From NCBI RefSeq assembly GCF_900176075.1, contig NZ_FWWV01000046.1:1-64000 (forward strand): DNA of 64,000 nt, in the 5' to 3' direction. Made by a program: the position numbers and the translations under genes. Shown in pieces: positions 18,956-29,630 of the stretch; within the stretch, counting starts at the first letter, position 1; each line of letters starts with the position of its first letter. The notes beneath the pieces are model-generated. The model had not been told where the DNA came from and did no database searches. It worked only from the letters and a program-made list of their open reading frames with translations. Source of the DNA: Pasteurella testudinis DSM 23072. Its GTDB lineage: Bacteria > Pseudomonadota > Gammaproteobacteria > Enterobacterales > Pasteurellaceae.

Positions 18956-19900
18956 TTACGGCATTTTATAAATATCCTGCCCGTCCTTGCGGGTTTTCAG
19001 CAGGCGCAAAATCCAAACGTACTGTTCCGGCGTTGCCGTGACGTAAGATTCGATCTCTTGGTTCATCAAGCGAGCCATCTCTTCATCATCGTCGCTCAAC
19101 GGCATCGGCGGATGAATATCCAACTGATATTTACCGATTGTGGCGTTATAGCGCGGAAACATCGGAATCACCACCGCTTTCGCCACTTTTGCCATTTTAT
19201 TCAAGCCGGGCAACGTCGCTTTGTAAGTGGCGAAAAAATCGGCGTAAACACTCAGCTCGGCGCCGTAGTCTTCATCGGGCAGATAGTAGCCCAATTCGCC
19301 GCGCCGCACGGTATTTAAAAACGGTTTAATCCCGTTTTGACGGGCGTGCATTTTGCCGCCGAAGCGTTCGCGCGTGCGGTTCCACAGCCAATCGACCAAC
19401 GGATTGCGGTGCGGATTATACATTGCCGTCATCGGCATTCCTTGCGTGTGCAGAATGATGCCGGACGCATCGATAGCCCAAGTATGCGGCACTAGTAAAA
19501 TCACATTTTTGCCGTCGGCTCTGGCTTGGCGGATATGTTCGATCCCCAAAAATTCGGTGCGTTGCTGCAAATGTTCGGACGAACGCACCGCCACTTCGCC
19601 GATCGCCAACATCACTTGGGTAACGGTGACGAACATCTCGTCGATCACCCGCTCTTTTTGCTCATCGCTCCAATGCGGGAAGCAGTGGTTCAGATTCACT
19701 CTGGCACGGTGACGCTGTTTTTTCGCTTTCTTGGCAATAACTTTACCTAGACGGGCAGCCAACGCGTCACGCCAGCGGTAAGGCACATAAGCCAATAACA
19801 GCAATCCGAAAATACCTAACCAAACGCCCCAATATTGCGGCAACAGATAACGCCAGGAAAAGTGCGGTTCATAGCCGACTTGCGCAGTCACTCTCGTCAT
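18956..19900 (-). CDS. lpxM: Lipid A late acyltransferase LpxM (MsbB)
   Basis: Inner-membrane enzyme that adds the secondary myristoyl-type chain to lipid A. The 314 residues have an N-terminal membrane segment (about 22-42), the HX4D catalytic motif in VPHTWAID, and stretches shared with E. coli LpxM (RRGELGYYLPDEDYG, FFATYKATLPG, PEQYVWILRLLKTRK). The ATG at 19900 overlaps the yfcA stop as ATGA and is preceded by GGGTGG, so translation is probably coupled. A GTG three codons earlier is less likely. The neighbourhood aroC-mepA-yfcA-lpxM is the Haemophilus order. Confidence 0.93.
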   Translation of the reverse strand: MTRVTAQVGYEPHFSWRYLLPQYWGVWLGIFGLLLLAYVPYRWRDALAARLGKVIAKKAKKQRHRARVNLNHCFPHWSDEQKERVIDEMFVTVTQVMLAIGEVAVRSSEHLQQRTEFLGIEHIRQARADGKNVILLVPHTWAIDASGIILHTQGMPMTAMYNPHRNPLVDWLWNRTRERFGGKMHARQNGIKPFLNTVRRGELGYYLPDEDYGAELSVYADFFATYKATLPGLNKMAKVAKAVVIPMFPRYNATIGKYQLDIHPPMPLSDDDEEMARLMNQEIESYVTATPEQYVWILRLLKTRKDGQDIYKMP

Positions 19901-20661
19901 GCAAACCACCCGTAATCAAACGCCAATTTGCTCGCCATAATAAACGCCACTGCCACGACCATCGGACGAATCAATTTTTGTCCTTTGGTCAGCACCATTT
20001 TTGCGCCCATTCTGGCACCGATAAATTGCCCGACCAACATCACCAATCCCAACGTCCACGCGACTTGCCCGCCAATTAAAAAGAATAGCAACGAGGCAAT
20101 ATTCGAAGTGAAATTCAACACTTTCGCATGTGCAGTCGCTTTGGCTAAATTGAAGCCGAGCAACATCACAAATGCCAAGCCCAAAAACGAACCGGTGCCG
20201 GGCCCGAAAAAGCCGTCGTAAAAACCGATACCGAAACCGGCGGTCAAGGCAAAGCCCAAATATGACATGCGGGTTTGCTTATCGCTTTCGCCCAATTTCG
20301 GCGTCAGTAAAAAATAGATGCCGATGGCAAAGATCAGGAACGGCAGAATTTTTTTCAAGAAATCAATATTGATCTGCTGAACTAAAATTGTTCCCAGTAC
20401 CGCGCCGATAAAGGTCAACACAATCAGCCAGAAAATCTGGTTTAAATTAACCGCTTTCTGCCGGATAAAATACCAGCTGGCGGAAAACGAGCCGCCGCAA
20501 GACTGTAATTTGTTGGTGCCGAGCGCCATTGTCGGCGGCATGCCGGTTGCCAACAACGCCGGAATGGTAATCAGACCGCCGCCGCCGGCAATTGCATCAA
20601 TAAAACCGGCGATCAAGGCGACGGCAAACAGTAACAAGTAAATTTCAAAGGTGAGTTCCAC
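19897..20661 (-). CDS. yfcA: TSUP-family membrane permease YfcA
   Basis: Predicted anion/sulfur-compound permease of the TauE/SafE family, about eight membrane segments in 254 residues. The N-terminal repeat shows FIDAIAGGGGLITIPALL and ALGTNKLQS, and the second repeat FYDGFFGPGTGSFLG, both family marks. The substrate is unknown. It lies 7 bases after mepA and overlaps lpxM by four bases. Confidence 0.92.
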   Translation of the reverse strand: MELTFEIYLLLFAVALIAGFIDAIAGGGGLITIPALLATGMPPTMALGTNKLQSCGGSFSASWYFIRQKAVNLNQIFWLIVLTFIGAVLGTILVQQINIDFLKKILPFLIFAIGIYFLLTPKLGESDKQTRMSYLGFALTAGFGIGFYDGFFGPGTGSFLGLAFVMLLGFNLAKATAHAKVLNFTSNIASLLFFLIGGQVAWTLGLVMLVGQFIGARMGAKMVLTKGQKLIRPMVVAVAFIMASKLAFDYGWFA

Positions 20662-20668
20662 GTTAATA

Positions 20669-21505
20669 TTATCCTTTGCCCTGCTGCGACAAAATCATTT
20701 GGCACAACTGTGGTAACGGTGGTGGGGTTTTCGGTGTCGAAGGCGTCGAGCCCGGTTTCGGCGGCTCGAACCAAGACATCAATTCGGCGCCGCAGCCTTC
20801 CCCTGCCGGTATCGGGGCTTGCGCTTCGCAATGGCTCGCCCCTTGCGGACAGGTTAACCGCACATGCAAATGGGCATCATGTCCGAACCACGGGCGGATT
20901 TTGCGCAGCCAAGTGCGGTCGCCCTGCACCGTTTGGCACAGTTTTAATTTGATCGCCGGATTGAGAAAAATCCGATCCACTTTCGGGTCTTGCGCTGCCA
21001 GTCGAATCAAGGTGGTTTGATCATTGCTCCACACATTTTCATCGACCCGCTGCGCCTTGCGGTTGACCATCAGTGTTGCGGTCGGCGTCAGCGCCTGCTG
21101 GTCGCTCAACGGGCCGAAACGCAGCCAAATATCGGCGTCCAATCCGGTTTGATGACTGGCATGTCCGCTGGAAAAACGCCCGCCTGCCGCCATGCCCATA
21201 TCGCCGACCAACACATTTTTTAATCCGGATTGCTTGGCTTTTTTACCCAAACGCTGCAAATACGCCAATAATTCCGGATGGCCGTAGTAACGGTTTTTTT
21301 GCGCACGAATCACTTGGTAGCCCTCGCCACGCAACGGCAACGGCTGCGCGCCGATAATACAACCGTTGCTGTAGCCGCCGACCGGATTCGGTTCGCCTTG
21401 AATCGGCGTTTTGATCTGTTCCCACGGCGAAGCAAGTGCGGTTTGGCTTGCGCCAAAACTGAAAAACGCCAGTAACAAGCCTGTTAATAAAGGTCTCTTT
21501 AGCAT
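20669..21505 (-). CDS. mepA: Penicillin-insensitive murein endopeptidase
   Basis: Periplasmic LAS-type metallopeptidase that cuts D-Ala-mDAP cross-links. The 278 residues begin with a signal peptide (MLKRPLLTGLLLAFFSFGAS) and contain the zinc motif HASHQTGLDADIW and the later WFGHDAHLHVRL. Six or so cysteines suggest disulfides. The C-terminus is proline-rich (PPKPGSTPSTPKTPPPLPQ). It is 12 bases downstream of aroC. Confidence 0.94.
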   Translation of the reverse strand: MLKRPLLTGLLLAFFSFGASQTALASPWEQIKTPIQGEPNPVGGYSNGCIIGAQPLPLRGEGYQVIRAQKNRYYGHPELLAYLQRLGKKAKQSGLKNVLVGDMGMAAGGRFSSGHASHQTGLDADIWLRFGPLSDQQALTPTATLMVNRKAQRVDENVWSNDQTTLIRLAAQDPKVDRIFLNPAIKLKLCQTVQGDRTWLRKIRPWFGHDAHLHVRLTCPQGASHCEAQAPIPAGEGCGAELMSWFEPPKPGSTPSTPKTPPPLPQLCQMILSQQGKG

Positions 21506-21517
21506 GTTGCTTCCTTC

Positions 21518-22642
21518 TTACTTTATTCCGTTTTGAGCCATTCCGTTTTGAGCCATTCCGTTTTGCGCCATTCCGTTTTGAGCACGGTGCCGTAACAGGT
21601 GATCCAACAGCACAATCGCCACCATCGCTTCCGCAATCGGCACGGCACGGATTCCCACGCACGGATCGTGTCTGCCGCGCGTGACCACTTCCACCGCTTC
21701 GTTGTTCAGATTCACGCTTTTACCCGCAATCGTAATACTCGACGTCGGTTTTAAGGCAATATGCGCCACAATCGGTTGTCCGCTGCTGATGCCGCCCAAA
21801 ATACCGCCGGCGTGATTGGAACTGAACCCTTGCGGCGTCATTTCGTCACGGTGCTCGCTGCCTTTCTGCTCAACCACCGCAAAACCGTCGCCGATTTCCA
21901 CGCCTTTTACCGCATTAATCCCCATTAACGCATGCGCCAAATCCGCATCCAAACGGTCAAACACCGGCTCGCCCAAACCGACCGGCACATTTTCCGCGAT
22001 AACGGTCAATTTTGCGCCGATTGAATTGCCTTCTTTTTTCAGTTCACGGATCAATTCGTCAAATTTTTCTACCGCACTTTGATCGGGACAGAAAAACGGA
22101 TTACTGTTAACCTGCTGCCAGTCGATTTGATCCAACGGCTGCGGCGCAATTTTAACCGTGCCGATCTGGCTTAAAAAACCGCGTACTTCCACTCCGAACT
22201 GCTCGCGCAGATATTTTTTCGCCACCGCACCGGCGGCAACGCGCATCGCGGTTTCACGGGCGGAAGAACGGCCGCCGCCGCGATAATCACGCACGCCGTA
22301 TTTTTGCTGATAGGTATAATCGGCATGCCCCGGACGGAAACGATCTTTGATTTCGCTGTAATCCTGCGAACGTTGATCGCCGTTTTTGATAATCATGCCA
22401 ATACTGGTACCGGTGGTTTTGCCTTCAAATACGCCCGACAAAATTTGCACTTCATCATCTTCGCGCCGTGGCGTGGTGTAACGCGAGGTTCCCGGCTTAC
22501 GGCGATCCAAATCGGGTTGAATATCCGCTTCGCTCAGTGCCATATCCGGCGGCACGCCGTCAATGATACAACCCAAAGCGATACCGTGCGATTCACCGAA
22601 AGTGGTGACTCTGAACACTTGTCCGATACTATTTCCTGCCAT
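21518..22642 (-). CDS. aroC: Chorismate synthase
   Basis: Last step of the shikimate pathway: EPSP to chorismate using reduced FMN. The 374 residues show GESHG near the start, [26 protein letters not shown] and [19 protein letters not shown]. The family norm is about 357-361 residues; the excess is a C-terminal tail of AQNGM pentapeptides encoded by a 15-bp tandem repeat. The core is complete, so activity is expected. Confidence 0.96.
   Translation of the reverse strand: MAGNSIGQVFRVTTFGESHGIALGCIIDGVPPDMALSEADIQPDLDRRKPGTSRYTTPRREDDEVQILSGVFEGKTTGTSIGMIIKNGDQRSQDYSEIKDRFRPGHADYTYQQKYGVRDYRGGGRSSARETAMRVAAGAVAKKYLREQFGVEVRGFLSQIGTVKIAPQPLDQIDWQQVNSNPFFCPDQSAVEKFDELIRELKKEGNSIGAKLTVIAENVPVGLGEPVFDRLDADLAHALMGINAVKGVEIGDGFAVVEQKGSEHRDEMTPQGFSSNHAGGILGGISSGQPIVAHIALKPTSSITIAGKSVNLNNEAVEVVTRGRHDPCVGIRAVPIAEAMVAIVLLDHLLRHRAQNGMAQNGMAQNGMAQNGIK
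21525..21584 (-). repeat. 15-bp tandem repeat at aroC 3' end
   Basis: Four units of ATTCCGTTTTGAGCC (plus strand), the third with one change. Each keeps the frame and codes the pentapeptide AQNGM. Unit number could vary between strains without a frameshift. Confidence 0.9.
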
Positions 22643-22659
22643 GTCTGTTCCTTTCCGTT

Positions 22660-25600
22660 CTATTTTTCAAGTTGCAGCTGTTCGCCGCTGATACTGTTTT
22701 TAATATACACATCTAATTGGTTAAAGGCGATATCAATATCGTTCTCTTTAAACAACTGATCAATGCGGCGATTTAAAAAATCAATGGTTTTATTGCGTTC
22801 GTTGGTCTGGTTGACATAGACCCGCAACTCATGATCCAAGGTGCTGGCGCCAAAGGTCAAAAAATAAACCAACGGTGCCGGATCTTTCAACACATACGGC
22901 GCTTCGTTCGCCGCTTGGAACAGCAATTTTCGGGTTAATTCCAAATCCGAACCGTAGGCAACGCCCACTTTGAGCACCACACGGGTGGTGGTATTGCTCA
23001 ATGACCAGTTGGTTAACCGTTCGGTTACAAAGGCTTTATTCGGGACGATCACTTCTTTGCCGTCAAAATCGACAATGGTGGTCGCTCGGATCCGAATCTT
23101 GGATACCGTACCGCTAAATTCACCGATCGTCACCAAGTCGCCAATCCGTACCGGACGTTCAAACAGGATAATGATCCCCGAAACAAAGTTCGCAAAAATC
23201 TCCTGCAAACCAAACCCCAGACCAACGGAAAGTGCGGCGAACAGCCATTGCAATTTACTCCATGACATGCCCAAACTGGAAAAAGCAACACCTGCCCCCA
23301 GAGCGACAAACGCATAACTTAAAATCGTGGTGATCGCATACGGCGAGCCTTGCGATAGGCGGATTCGGGAGAAAACCAGAATTTCCAATATACCGCTCAA
23401 GTTTCGCACCATCAGATACGTTCCCCACAAAATGACTATCGAACTCAACAGGTTCAGCAAAGTCACCGATTCGACGATGGTTGATCCGTTTTCCGCAGCG
23501 GAAGTTTGTTGCCACAGGCTGACGTTATCCAAATAGTAGGCCACGCTCACGAGATCGGACCACACCCAGTAAAGCAAACCGAACAATACAATCCACAATA
23601 AAATATCGGTAATTTTGGTCACTTGCTGATTCACGGTAGAAAGCGCAATTTTTTCATCTTGCGCGTCAATCATCATATCTTCGGTGCGAAATTCGGTTTG
23701 CTCGCCACCTTCTTTTTCCCGAATCTCTTTCAAACGCCGATAAGCCAATTGCCGTGACGAAACCCGAATGGCACGGTGGGTTAATTCGCGAATATTGATC
23801 CACAAAATCAGCGCCACATAGGTATAAATAATATGTTTGATTAAGGTCAGCGCCGTATAGTAATACCCCAAACCAATCAGCACAAGCAAACTGATCGGAA
23901 TCAACAGCAGCAATATCCGCAAAAATTTGAATATCCGTTGATACTTGCCCTGCTCTTCCCGCTCTGAGGAATGCCCCGTGAGCAACTCCTGATCCATGCG
24001 CTTGAGCGCATTACTGAAAGAAGGTCCGATTTGGAACAGGAAAAACAAAAGTGCGGTAATAATCAAGGCTTCGCCTAAATAATCGTTTGCAATTCCGCTT
24101 TCCTCCAAGGTGGTAAAAATAGAGGCGTTCAACAATACCACCAAAATCGGAATAGAGCGTTTTAAGCTGCTGCGAAACATTTCGTTAACGGTCGGCGAAA
24201 AATTGAAATGTTTGTGCGCAATACCGTTCGGACGCAACAACGACAAGGTAAAGGCAATAAAAAACCAAAACGCCGCCATTTTCAGCGCCCAAGGCAATAA
24301 TGCCAACGGCGAATGGAAACAGAAATAAATCACCATAATCAGCCCGGAGAGAAACAGCAGCGTGCTTGGTAGCGCCAATAGCAAGGTATAAAACAGCACA
24401 ATAATGGTGCGCCATTGGTTATCGCCACGCAACGTATTGATATTGCTGTTGTGTTCGCTGATTTTACGTTTAATCCAGTTTTTGCTGAACATAATGCCGC
24501 CAGCCAACAGTAATAAAAATCCGACCAAACTGCCTATCGGCAGCACATAATCGCGCCAATTGCTGAAATCCAGTAATTTCAGGATTTGATCAATTTGAAA
24601 TTTCGCCATTTGCGGGAAACTGACAAACCAGTCAAAATCAATCGGACTGTTACTGCGCACCCAAAAACTCTGCTGTTCCAGTTTAGACTGCAATTCGTTA
24701 CTGATGCTGATAACTTGCTGTTGGTTCGATTCGATATTGATTGCGTGGTTTAACTCGCCGTTTAACTGCGTGATCAAATCGGTCAGCAGCTTGCGCCGAT
24801 CTTGTAAAATTGTGGTCAGTTGCGCTTTTTCTTCATCGCTGAATGCGGTTTTTTTGCGCTGTTCCAAATCGGCAATATAGATTGCCGGACTATACAGTGC
24901 ATCGCGCCGTTCATTAGTATCAAAAATCCGTACCCGCAAATCGGTAATCCGTTTTGACAAGCCGCTGATCAGGCTGTCGGTCGGCAACGTTTGGCGCTGT
25001 TTGTTGATAATCCGCGATAAAACCAGCGTTCCCTGCAATGCACTGATTTGTTCGTCAATATTGCGTTGGGTTTGCAACAAATTATCCAGCATATTACGAA
25101 TACGCAATCCGTCCTGCACCAACTGGTTGTCTTCATTGGTTTGTGCCACCAAATCCTGACTGATTTTGGTATTGAGCTGTAGCTCCTGACGGATAAAGTC
25201 GTTTTGTTTGCTGCTGTCGGTGCTCTGTTCTTGCACCGCTTGCTGTTGTGCCTGCTGTTCAGACTGCTGCAAACGCAGCTGGTTGATCCTTTCCTGCAAC
25301 GCGACTTGCACCGCTTGTTGTTGCTGCTGCTCCAGTGTTTTTTCTGCCACTTCCGATTCATAGAGTGAGGTTAAACCTGAATTCCCGTTTAAACTCAATT
25401 GATTGTATTGGTTTTTCAGTTCAATCAATCGCAATTCCGCATGGTATTTATCCGCTAACGACGGGCTGACTTGCGCACTGAACAGCAATTTGTTCAATTG
25501 TTGGCTACGCGCCAGATTATCGGCAAGTGCGGTCTGCACCCGCTCCGGTGTGGCACGTTGTGTCACCAACAACGCATTCAAATTGCTCAAATCGGCTTGT

Positions 25601-26004
25601 AACTGCTGTAACTTGTATTCATTTTCATCGCGCAGTCGGGTCAAGTTTTCCAGGGACATCGAATCCCATGCTTTCGCCTGAGTTTCAATACTTTCCGCTT
25701 CATTCAAGCGATTTAAATTATCCTGGGTTTTTTGCAGCAAAGTGTCCGACTCATCAATGGTTTTTTGCAAGCTCGTGATATTCGCCTGCTGCTGCTCAAT
25801 TTGATCCAATAAACTCAAGGTATCACGCAAATTATTCAATAATAAGGCATTATCCGGCGTTTTGTTGTCATTGCTTTCCGCGGCACTGATTGCGGCATCC
25901 AAACCGGCTTTACTCGGTAACTGGATATCCGAGGCGGACAAAACCGACGGACTGACAAAAAACAGACCCAGCACATAACATAAAATCCAAAAACGCCTTT
26001 TCAT
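22660..26004 (-). CDS. mscK: Mechanosensitive channel of the MscK/KefA type
   Basis: Large MscS-family channel that releases osmolytes on hypo-osmotic shock. The 1114 residues have a signal peptide (about 1-23), a long periplasmic coiled-coil domain rich in Gln and Leu (about 30-470), roughly eight to eleven membrane segments (about 490-930) and a C-terminal MscS core with [20 protein letters not shown] as the pore helix region, followed by the beta domain. Gene position between menE and aroC matches Haemophilus. Confidence 0.93.
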   Translation of the reverse strand: MKRRFWILCYVLGLFFVSPSVLSASDIQLPSKAGLDAAISAAESNDNKTPDNALLLNNLRDTLSLLDQIEQQQANITSLQKTIDESDTLLQKTQDNLNRLNEAESIETQAKAWDSMSLENLTRLRDENEYKLQQLQADLSNLNALLVTQRATPERVQTALADNLARSQQLNKLLFSAQVSPSLADKYHAELRLIELKNQYNQLSLNGNSGLTSLYESEVAEKTLEQQQQQAVQVALQERINQLRLQQSEQQAQQQAVQEQSTDSSKQNDFIRQELQLNTKISQDLVAQTNEDNQLVQDGLRIRNMLDNLLQTQRNIDEQISALQGTLVLSRIINKQRQTLPTDSLISGLSKRITDLRVRIFDTNERRDALYSPAIYIADLEQRKKTAFSDEEKAQLTTILQDRRKLLTDLITQLNGELNHAINIESNQQQVISISNELQSKLEQQSFWVRSNSPIDFDWFVSFPQMAKFQIDQILKLLDFSNWRDYVLPIGSLVGFLLLLAGGIMFSKNWIKRKISEHNSNINTLRGDNQWRTIIVLFYTLLLALPSTLLFLSGLIMVIYFCFHSPLALLPWALKMAAFWFFIAFTLSLLRPNGIAHKHFNFSPTVNEMFRSSLKRSIPILVVLLNASIFTTLEESGIANDYLGEALIITALLFFLFQIGPSFSNALKRMDQELLTGHSSEREEQGKYQRIFKFLRILLLLIPISLLVLIGLGYYYTALTLIKHIIYTYVALILWINIRELTHRAIRVSSRQLAYRRLKEIREKEGGEQTEFRTEDMMIDAQDEKIALSTVNQQVTKITDILLWIVLFGLLYWVWSDLVSVAYYLDNVSLWQQTSAAENGSTIVESVTLLNLLSSIVILWGTYLMVRNLSGILEILVFSRIRLSQGSPYAITTILSYAFVALGAGVAFSSLGMSWSKLQWLFAALSVGLGFGLQEIFANFVSGIIILFERPVRIGDLVTIGEFSGTVSKIRIRATTIVDFDGKEVIVPNKAFVTERLTNWSLSNTTTRVVLKVGVAYGSDLELTRKLLFQAANEAPYVLKDPAPLVYFLTFGASTLDHELRVYVNQTNERNKTIDFLNRRIDQLFKENDIDIAFNQLDVYIKNSISGEQLQLEK

Positions 26005-26017
26005 ACGATCCCTTTTA

Positions 26018-27598
26018 TTATCCCTTTTGTTGTAATTGCAGCGCCTGCAATAACGGCTTGCGCGCTATTTTAATCTGTTGGTCGCCATGGTCGTCCGTTG
26101 GCAATGGATAATACGCCACCGGCTGCTTAAAGCGCTCCAGTTTATCTTGCAACCATAACCGCACTTCTGCGACCTGTTGCGTTGAAAACGGTTGTTTGAA
26201 CGTCAACATCGCAACGGGTCGATGACCGAACTCCACGTCGGCTAACGGCAACACCACCACTTGTTCAATCTGCGGGTGCTGCTGCAAAACCGCTTCAACT
26301 TCTTCCGGCTGGATATTCTCACCGCCGGAAATAAACATATTGTCAATCCGCCCCAATATCGTCAAATTGCCATCGTGCCAATGTCCTCTATCCTTAGTCT
26401 GATACCACCCCTGAGAGTTCAATAGCGAAGTGATTTTTCCGTTCTGCCAATAGCCTTTCGCCAAGCCGGCACCGCGCAGCCAAATCTCCTCGTTGCGCAC
26501 GCAAAGCTCGCGCCCTTGCAGCAACCGCACTTTTGGCTGTTGCGGATCATTCCGACGGATAAAAACGGTTGACGCCATTTCGGTCATGCCGTAACCGCTA
26601 AACGTGGCTAACCCTGCGGCCTGTGCCCGCAGGCACAAGTGCGGATCGATATGTGCGCCGCCGAGCAGTACCGTTTCGGTTTTGCTTCTGACCGCACTTT
26701 TAACCGCACTTTGCGTCTGCTGCTGTTGCAAATAAGCCAAATAGCGCTGCAACTGGGTCGGCACAAGAGAAACATGGCTCGCTTCGCCGATAGCATGATA
26801 AAAATCCGCACCGCTGAAATGCAGACGAGCACCAGCGCTCAACCAGCGCCAGACGATGCCCTGCCCCGACACATGATATAACGGCAGTGACAACAACCAA
26901 GACTTGCCGTGCCCAAAATCCAAAAACGCATTCACGCCCACGGCATTTTGCCAATGCGCCCGAATATCATGCACCACCGCTTTCGGATCACCGCTGGAAC
27001 CGGAAGTTAACGTCATGGTCAAACCGCATTGCCACAAGCGCGGCGAAGTGCGGTGATACGCTTTTTCGATGGACAGGTTGACCGCACTTATCATACTCCG
27101 CGCAGCTAAATAACGGATATGTCGTTTCTCGTCAGGCAAAATGCCGTTTTCAAGCCGATATGCGGCAAGATAATAATCCATTTGGTTTTGTGACAGAATG
27201 CTTGCGATTTTTTCAGCGGGAAATTGCGGATTGACCACCATCACCCTTGCACCGAGCGACAACCCCGCCAGATAGAGCAACAGCTGCAACAGACTGTTTT
27301 TTCCGATCAGCGCCAAACCTTGGTTAAGCGATACCCCTTGTGCCGCCAATTGATCCGCCAATCGGTCAACCAGCTCGAAAACGTGCCGCCAACTGAGTGC
27401 AAGTGCGGTATCGACTTCTGTCGCATTAACCACGGACAAAGACGACAAAAGCAAGTCAGAATCGCTGTTCTCACTTGCTATGTTCTCACTTACGTTGTTC
27501 TCGCTTATTATTTTTTCGCCTGCATTTTCAAGCGGATAATGAATGGCACAGCGTTTTTCTTCCGTTAGTTGCAAAAGGCTGGCGATAATGTCCTTCAT
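26018..27598 (-). CDS. menE: O-succinylbenzoate-CoA ligase
   Basis: AMP-forming ligase of menaquinone synthesis. The 526 residues have the adenylation motif LTSGSSGDPKAVVHD, SGYGMTEMAS, and the hinge with YQTKDRGHW and GRIDNMFISGGENIQPEEVE. Length is above the usual 450-490; part of the excess is an insert at about 28-45 (repeats of the SEN type) encoded by 15-bp repeats. The start ATG at 27598 lacks a strong ribosome site. No other men gene is in the window, as in Haemophilus. Confidence 0.93.
   Translation of the reverse strand: MKDIIASLLQLTEEKRCAIHYPLENAGEKIISENNVSENIASENSDSDLLLSSLSVVNATEVDTALALSWRHVFELVDRLADQLAAQGVSLNQGLALIGKNSLLQLLLYLAGLSLGARVMVVNPQFPAEKIASILSQNQMDYYLAAYRLENGILPDEKRHIRYLAARSMISAVNLSIEKAYHRTSPRLWQCGLTMTLTSGSSGDPKAVVHDIRAHWQNAVGVNAFLDFGHGKSWLLSLPLYHVSGQGIVWRWLSAGARLHFSGADFYHAIGEASHVSLVPTQLQRYLAYLQQQQTQSAVKSAVRSKTETVLLGGAHIDPHLCLRAQAAGLATFSGYGMTEMASTVFIRRNDPQQPKVRLLQGRELCVRNEEIWLRGAGLAKGYWQNGKITSLLNSQGWYQTKDRGHWHDGNLTILGRIDNMFISGGENIQPEEVEAVLQQHPQIEQVVVLPLADVEFGHRPVAMLTFKQPFSTQQVAEVRLWLQDKLERFKQPVAYYPLPTDDHGDQQIKIARKPLLQALQLQQKG
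27466..27510 (-). repeat. 15-bp tandem repeat near menE 5' end
   Basis: Three units of TGTTCTCACTTGCTA (plus strand) with a few changes, coding ISENN/VSEN/IASEN-like pentapeptides in frame. Confidence 0.75.
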
Positions 27599-27615
27599 GG
27601 CTATGCAAAAAATGG

Positions 27616-28260
27616 CTAGGCCGAAAAATACGATCTCACTTCATCTACCAATTCCGTCGGTAAATGCATTGAGGTCATTGCGCCTTCCAACATCAGCATT
27701 TTACGTTGGCTATTGGTGTTGGTGATCACCCAATACGGGGTTTCCGGAATCTGTTTCGGTTTGGTGTGGTTACCGGATTGCAGCAATGTTGCTTCATCGC
27801 GGGCAAAATAAACCCGCGTCCGGCCTTGCAGGGATTCGGTCGCTTGGGCAAAACTTTCCGGATTGGCGCGGTAAAGTGCGGTCAGAATCATCAAAAAACG
27901 CATCACGCCTTTGCTTTCTTGCCGGAAGGCTTCCGATTGCAACACGTTGCTCAACCGTGTCACTACACGCTGAATCGCTTCCTCCGATTGTTTTTTCGGC
28001 GGCGCAACTTCCGTTTGCGCAGGCGCTACCGCTTTGACGCTGTCGGTATTCACCGGATTCGCCGCTTGTTCCGCCGCTTTCATGCTCTCTTGTTTGAGCA
28101 ATGCACTGTTATCAACCGCCCGACTTTCTTCCTTAAGCATATTCTTGGGCGAAGACAAATTTAAAAGACGACGCAAAATATCAGAAGCACTCTCACCGAT
28201 AGAGCGGGTATTCGCGGCAATGTACTGATAAAGCTCTTCATCAACTTCAATAATTTTCAT
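27616..28260 (-). CDS. seqA: Replication negative regulator SeqA
   Basis: Binds hemimethylated GATC sites and delays re-initiation at oriC. The 214 residues start MKIIEVDEELYQYIA with the oligomerisation domain, then a variable linker with Ala/Val/Pro, then the DNA-binding domain (VYFARDEATLLQSG, PYWVITNTNSQRKM). An extra 12 upstream codons are open but the MKIIEV start is the family start. It lies 17 bases before menE on the same strand and is divergent from ybfF, as in E. coli. Confidence 0.95.
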   Translation of the reverse strand: MKIIEVDEELYQYIAANTRSIGESASDILRRLLNLSSPKNMLKEESRAVDNSALLKQESMKAAEQAANPVNTDSVKAVAPAQTEVAPPKKQSEEAIQRVVTRLSNVLQSEAFRQESKGVMRFLMILTALYRANPESFAQATESLQGRTRVYFARDEATLLQSGNHTKPKQIPETPYWVITNTNSQRKMLMLEGAMTSMHLPTELVDEVRSYFSA

Positions 28261-28410
28261 CTTTATCTCCTTCCGTTTTTCTTTTGTTTGTGCCATCAGC
28301 GCTCATTTGCCTTTTTTAAAGCCTGTTACAAACAGACGGCTTGATCCTGAGGGTAATTTAGCACATTATAATCGCTTAATTAAGATTAAACTATGACTTA
28401 GCGACAGCAA

Positions 28411-29235
28411 ATGACTGAAAATCCATTATTAAATTACCGGTTGCAACAACCAACCCAACCATTACGACAACCGACAGCGTCATCACAAGACGATGACCGC
28501 ACGTTGCCGACGTTGGTTTTCTTACACGGACTGTTCGGTGATCTGAATAATTTGGGCGTGATCGCGCGTGCTTACGCCGACCGCTTTCCGCTGTTGCGGG
28601 TCGATCTGCGCAATCACGGCCACTCTTTCCATGTCGATGAAATGGATTACGAATTGATGGCAAATGATGTTATCCGCCTGATCCGTCATTTAACGTTGGA
28701 TCGCATAATCTTGATCGGACATTCCATGGGCGGTAAAACCGCGATGAAAATCGCCTCCCTGATCCCCGAGCAAGTGGAAAAACTGGTGGTGTTGGATATT
28801 GCGCCGGTGGCTTACGGAGAGCACCATCACGATGATGTTTTTGCGGCGTTAATGGCGGTGCAAGCTGCCCGCCCGTCCAGCCGACAGCAAGCAAAACCGA
28901 TTTTACAGCAATATATCCAAACGGAAGGCATTCAACAATTTATGCTGAAATCCTTTGCGCCGCAGTCGCCGCAATCTTTTTTATTCAACCTGACCGCACT
29001 TTACCGTAACTATCCCAAGCTGATGGACTGGCAAAGCATTTATTGCACAACGCCGACCTTATTTATCAAGGGTGGACGTTCAAACTATATTTTGCCGCAA
29101 TATAAAGACACGGTTTTAGCCCAACTGCCGAACGCCACTTCCTTTACGATCAGCCAAGCGGCGCACTGGATCCACTCCGACAGCCCGGAATTGGTGATTA
29201 AAACGATTAACCGCTTCTTAAATTTGGCTGAGTAA
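28411..29235 (+). CDS. ybfF: Alpha/beta-hydrolase esterase YbfF
   Basis: Esterase/thioesterase of 274 residues. The nucleophile elbow is GHSMGG; the oxyanion stretch is FLHGLFGDLNNLG; the catalytic His is in SQAAHWIHSD. The first 35 residues contain a polar Gln-rich stretch that is longer than in E. coli YbfF. Divergent from seqA. Confidence 0.92.
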   Translation: MTENPLLNYRLQQPTQPLRQPTASSQDDDRTLPTLVFLHGLFGDLNNLGVIARAYADRFPLLRVDLRNHGHSFHVDEMDYELMANDVIRLIRHLTLDRIILIGHSMGGKTAMKIASLIPEQVEKLVVLDIAPVAYGEHHHDDVFAALMAVQAARPSSRQQAKPILQQYIQTEGIQQFMLKSFAPQSPQSFLFNLTALYRNYPKLMDWQSIYCTTPTLFIKGGRSNYILPQYKDTVLAQLPNATSFTISQAAHWIHSDSPELVIKTINRFLNLAE

Positions 29236-29271
29236 TGATTCGGTTGGGTAATTTATCTTTAAAACAAATTA

Positions 29272-29310
29272 TGCTATAGTGCGCCAACTTAACAATGGCT
29301 TATCATTCTC
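29272..29310 (+). promoter_or_regulatory. Promoter and Fur-box-like site before ybfE-fldA
   Basis: TGC-TATAGT at 29272-29280 is an extended -10. The 19 bases 29292-29310, read on the minus strand, contain GAGAATGATAAG and match the Fur consensus at about 12 of 19 positions, with the central AATGATAA intact. A site just past the transcript start would block initiation. Iron control of flavodoxin is common; here it is an inference. Confidence 0.45.
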
Positions 29311-29338
29311 AATTAAAAACAGTTATCGAATTTGGTTT

Positions 29339-29620
29339 ATGGCAAAACAAGAAGCAGATTGCATCACCTTGGATCTATTCCACAATCTACCCAAAGTTGG
29401 GCGGCCGAAAACCAACCCGTTAAGCCGGGAACAGCAAGCACGCATCAATAAACGCAACCAGTTGCGCCGTGATCGCGCTTGCGGTTTAAAACGGGTCGAG
29501 CTGAAATTACATACCGCTCTTATCGAACGTTTACAACAACTGGCGAACGAGTGTGATCTGAGCAGGGCACAACTGATTGAGAATATACTGACCGAATACT
29601 TAGAACAACAGCAAAAATAG
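29339..29620 (+). CDS. ybfE: YbfE-like ribbon-helix-helix protein
   Basis: 93 residues from the ATG at 29339. A basic N-terminal part (RPKTNPLSREQQARINKRNQ) leads to a C-terminal CopG-like ribbon-helix-helix (RVELKLHTALIERLQQLANE). In E. coli ybfE is an SOS gene of unknown role; I see no LexA box (CTGT-N8-ACAG) here. It is 10 bases ahead of fldA and probably cotranscribed. Confidence 0.88.
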   Translation: MAKQEADCITLDLFHNLPKVGRPKTNPLSREQQARINKRNQLRRDRACGLKRVELKLHTALIERLQQLANECDLSRAQLIENILTEYLEQQQK

Positions 29621-29630
29621 GATACAAAAC

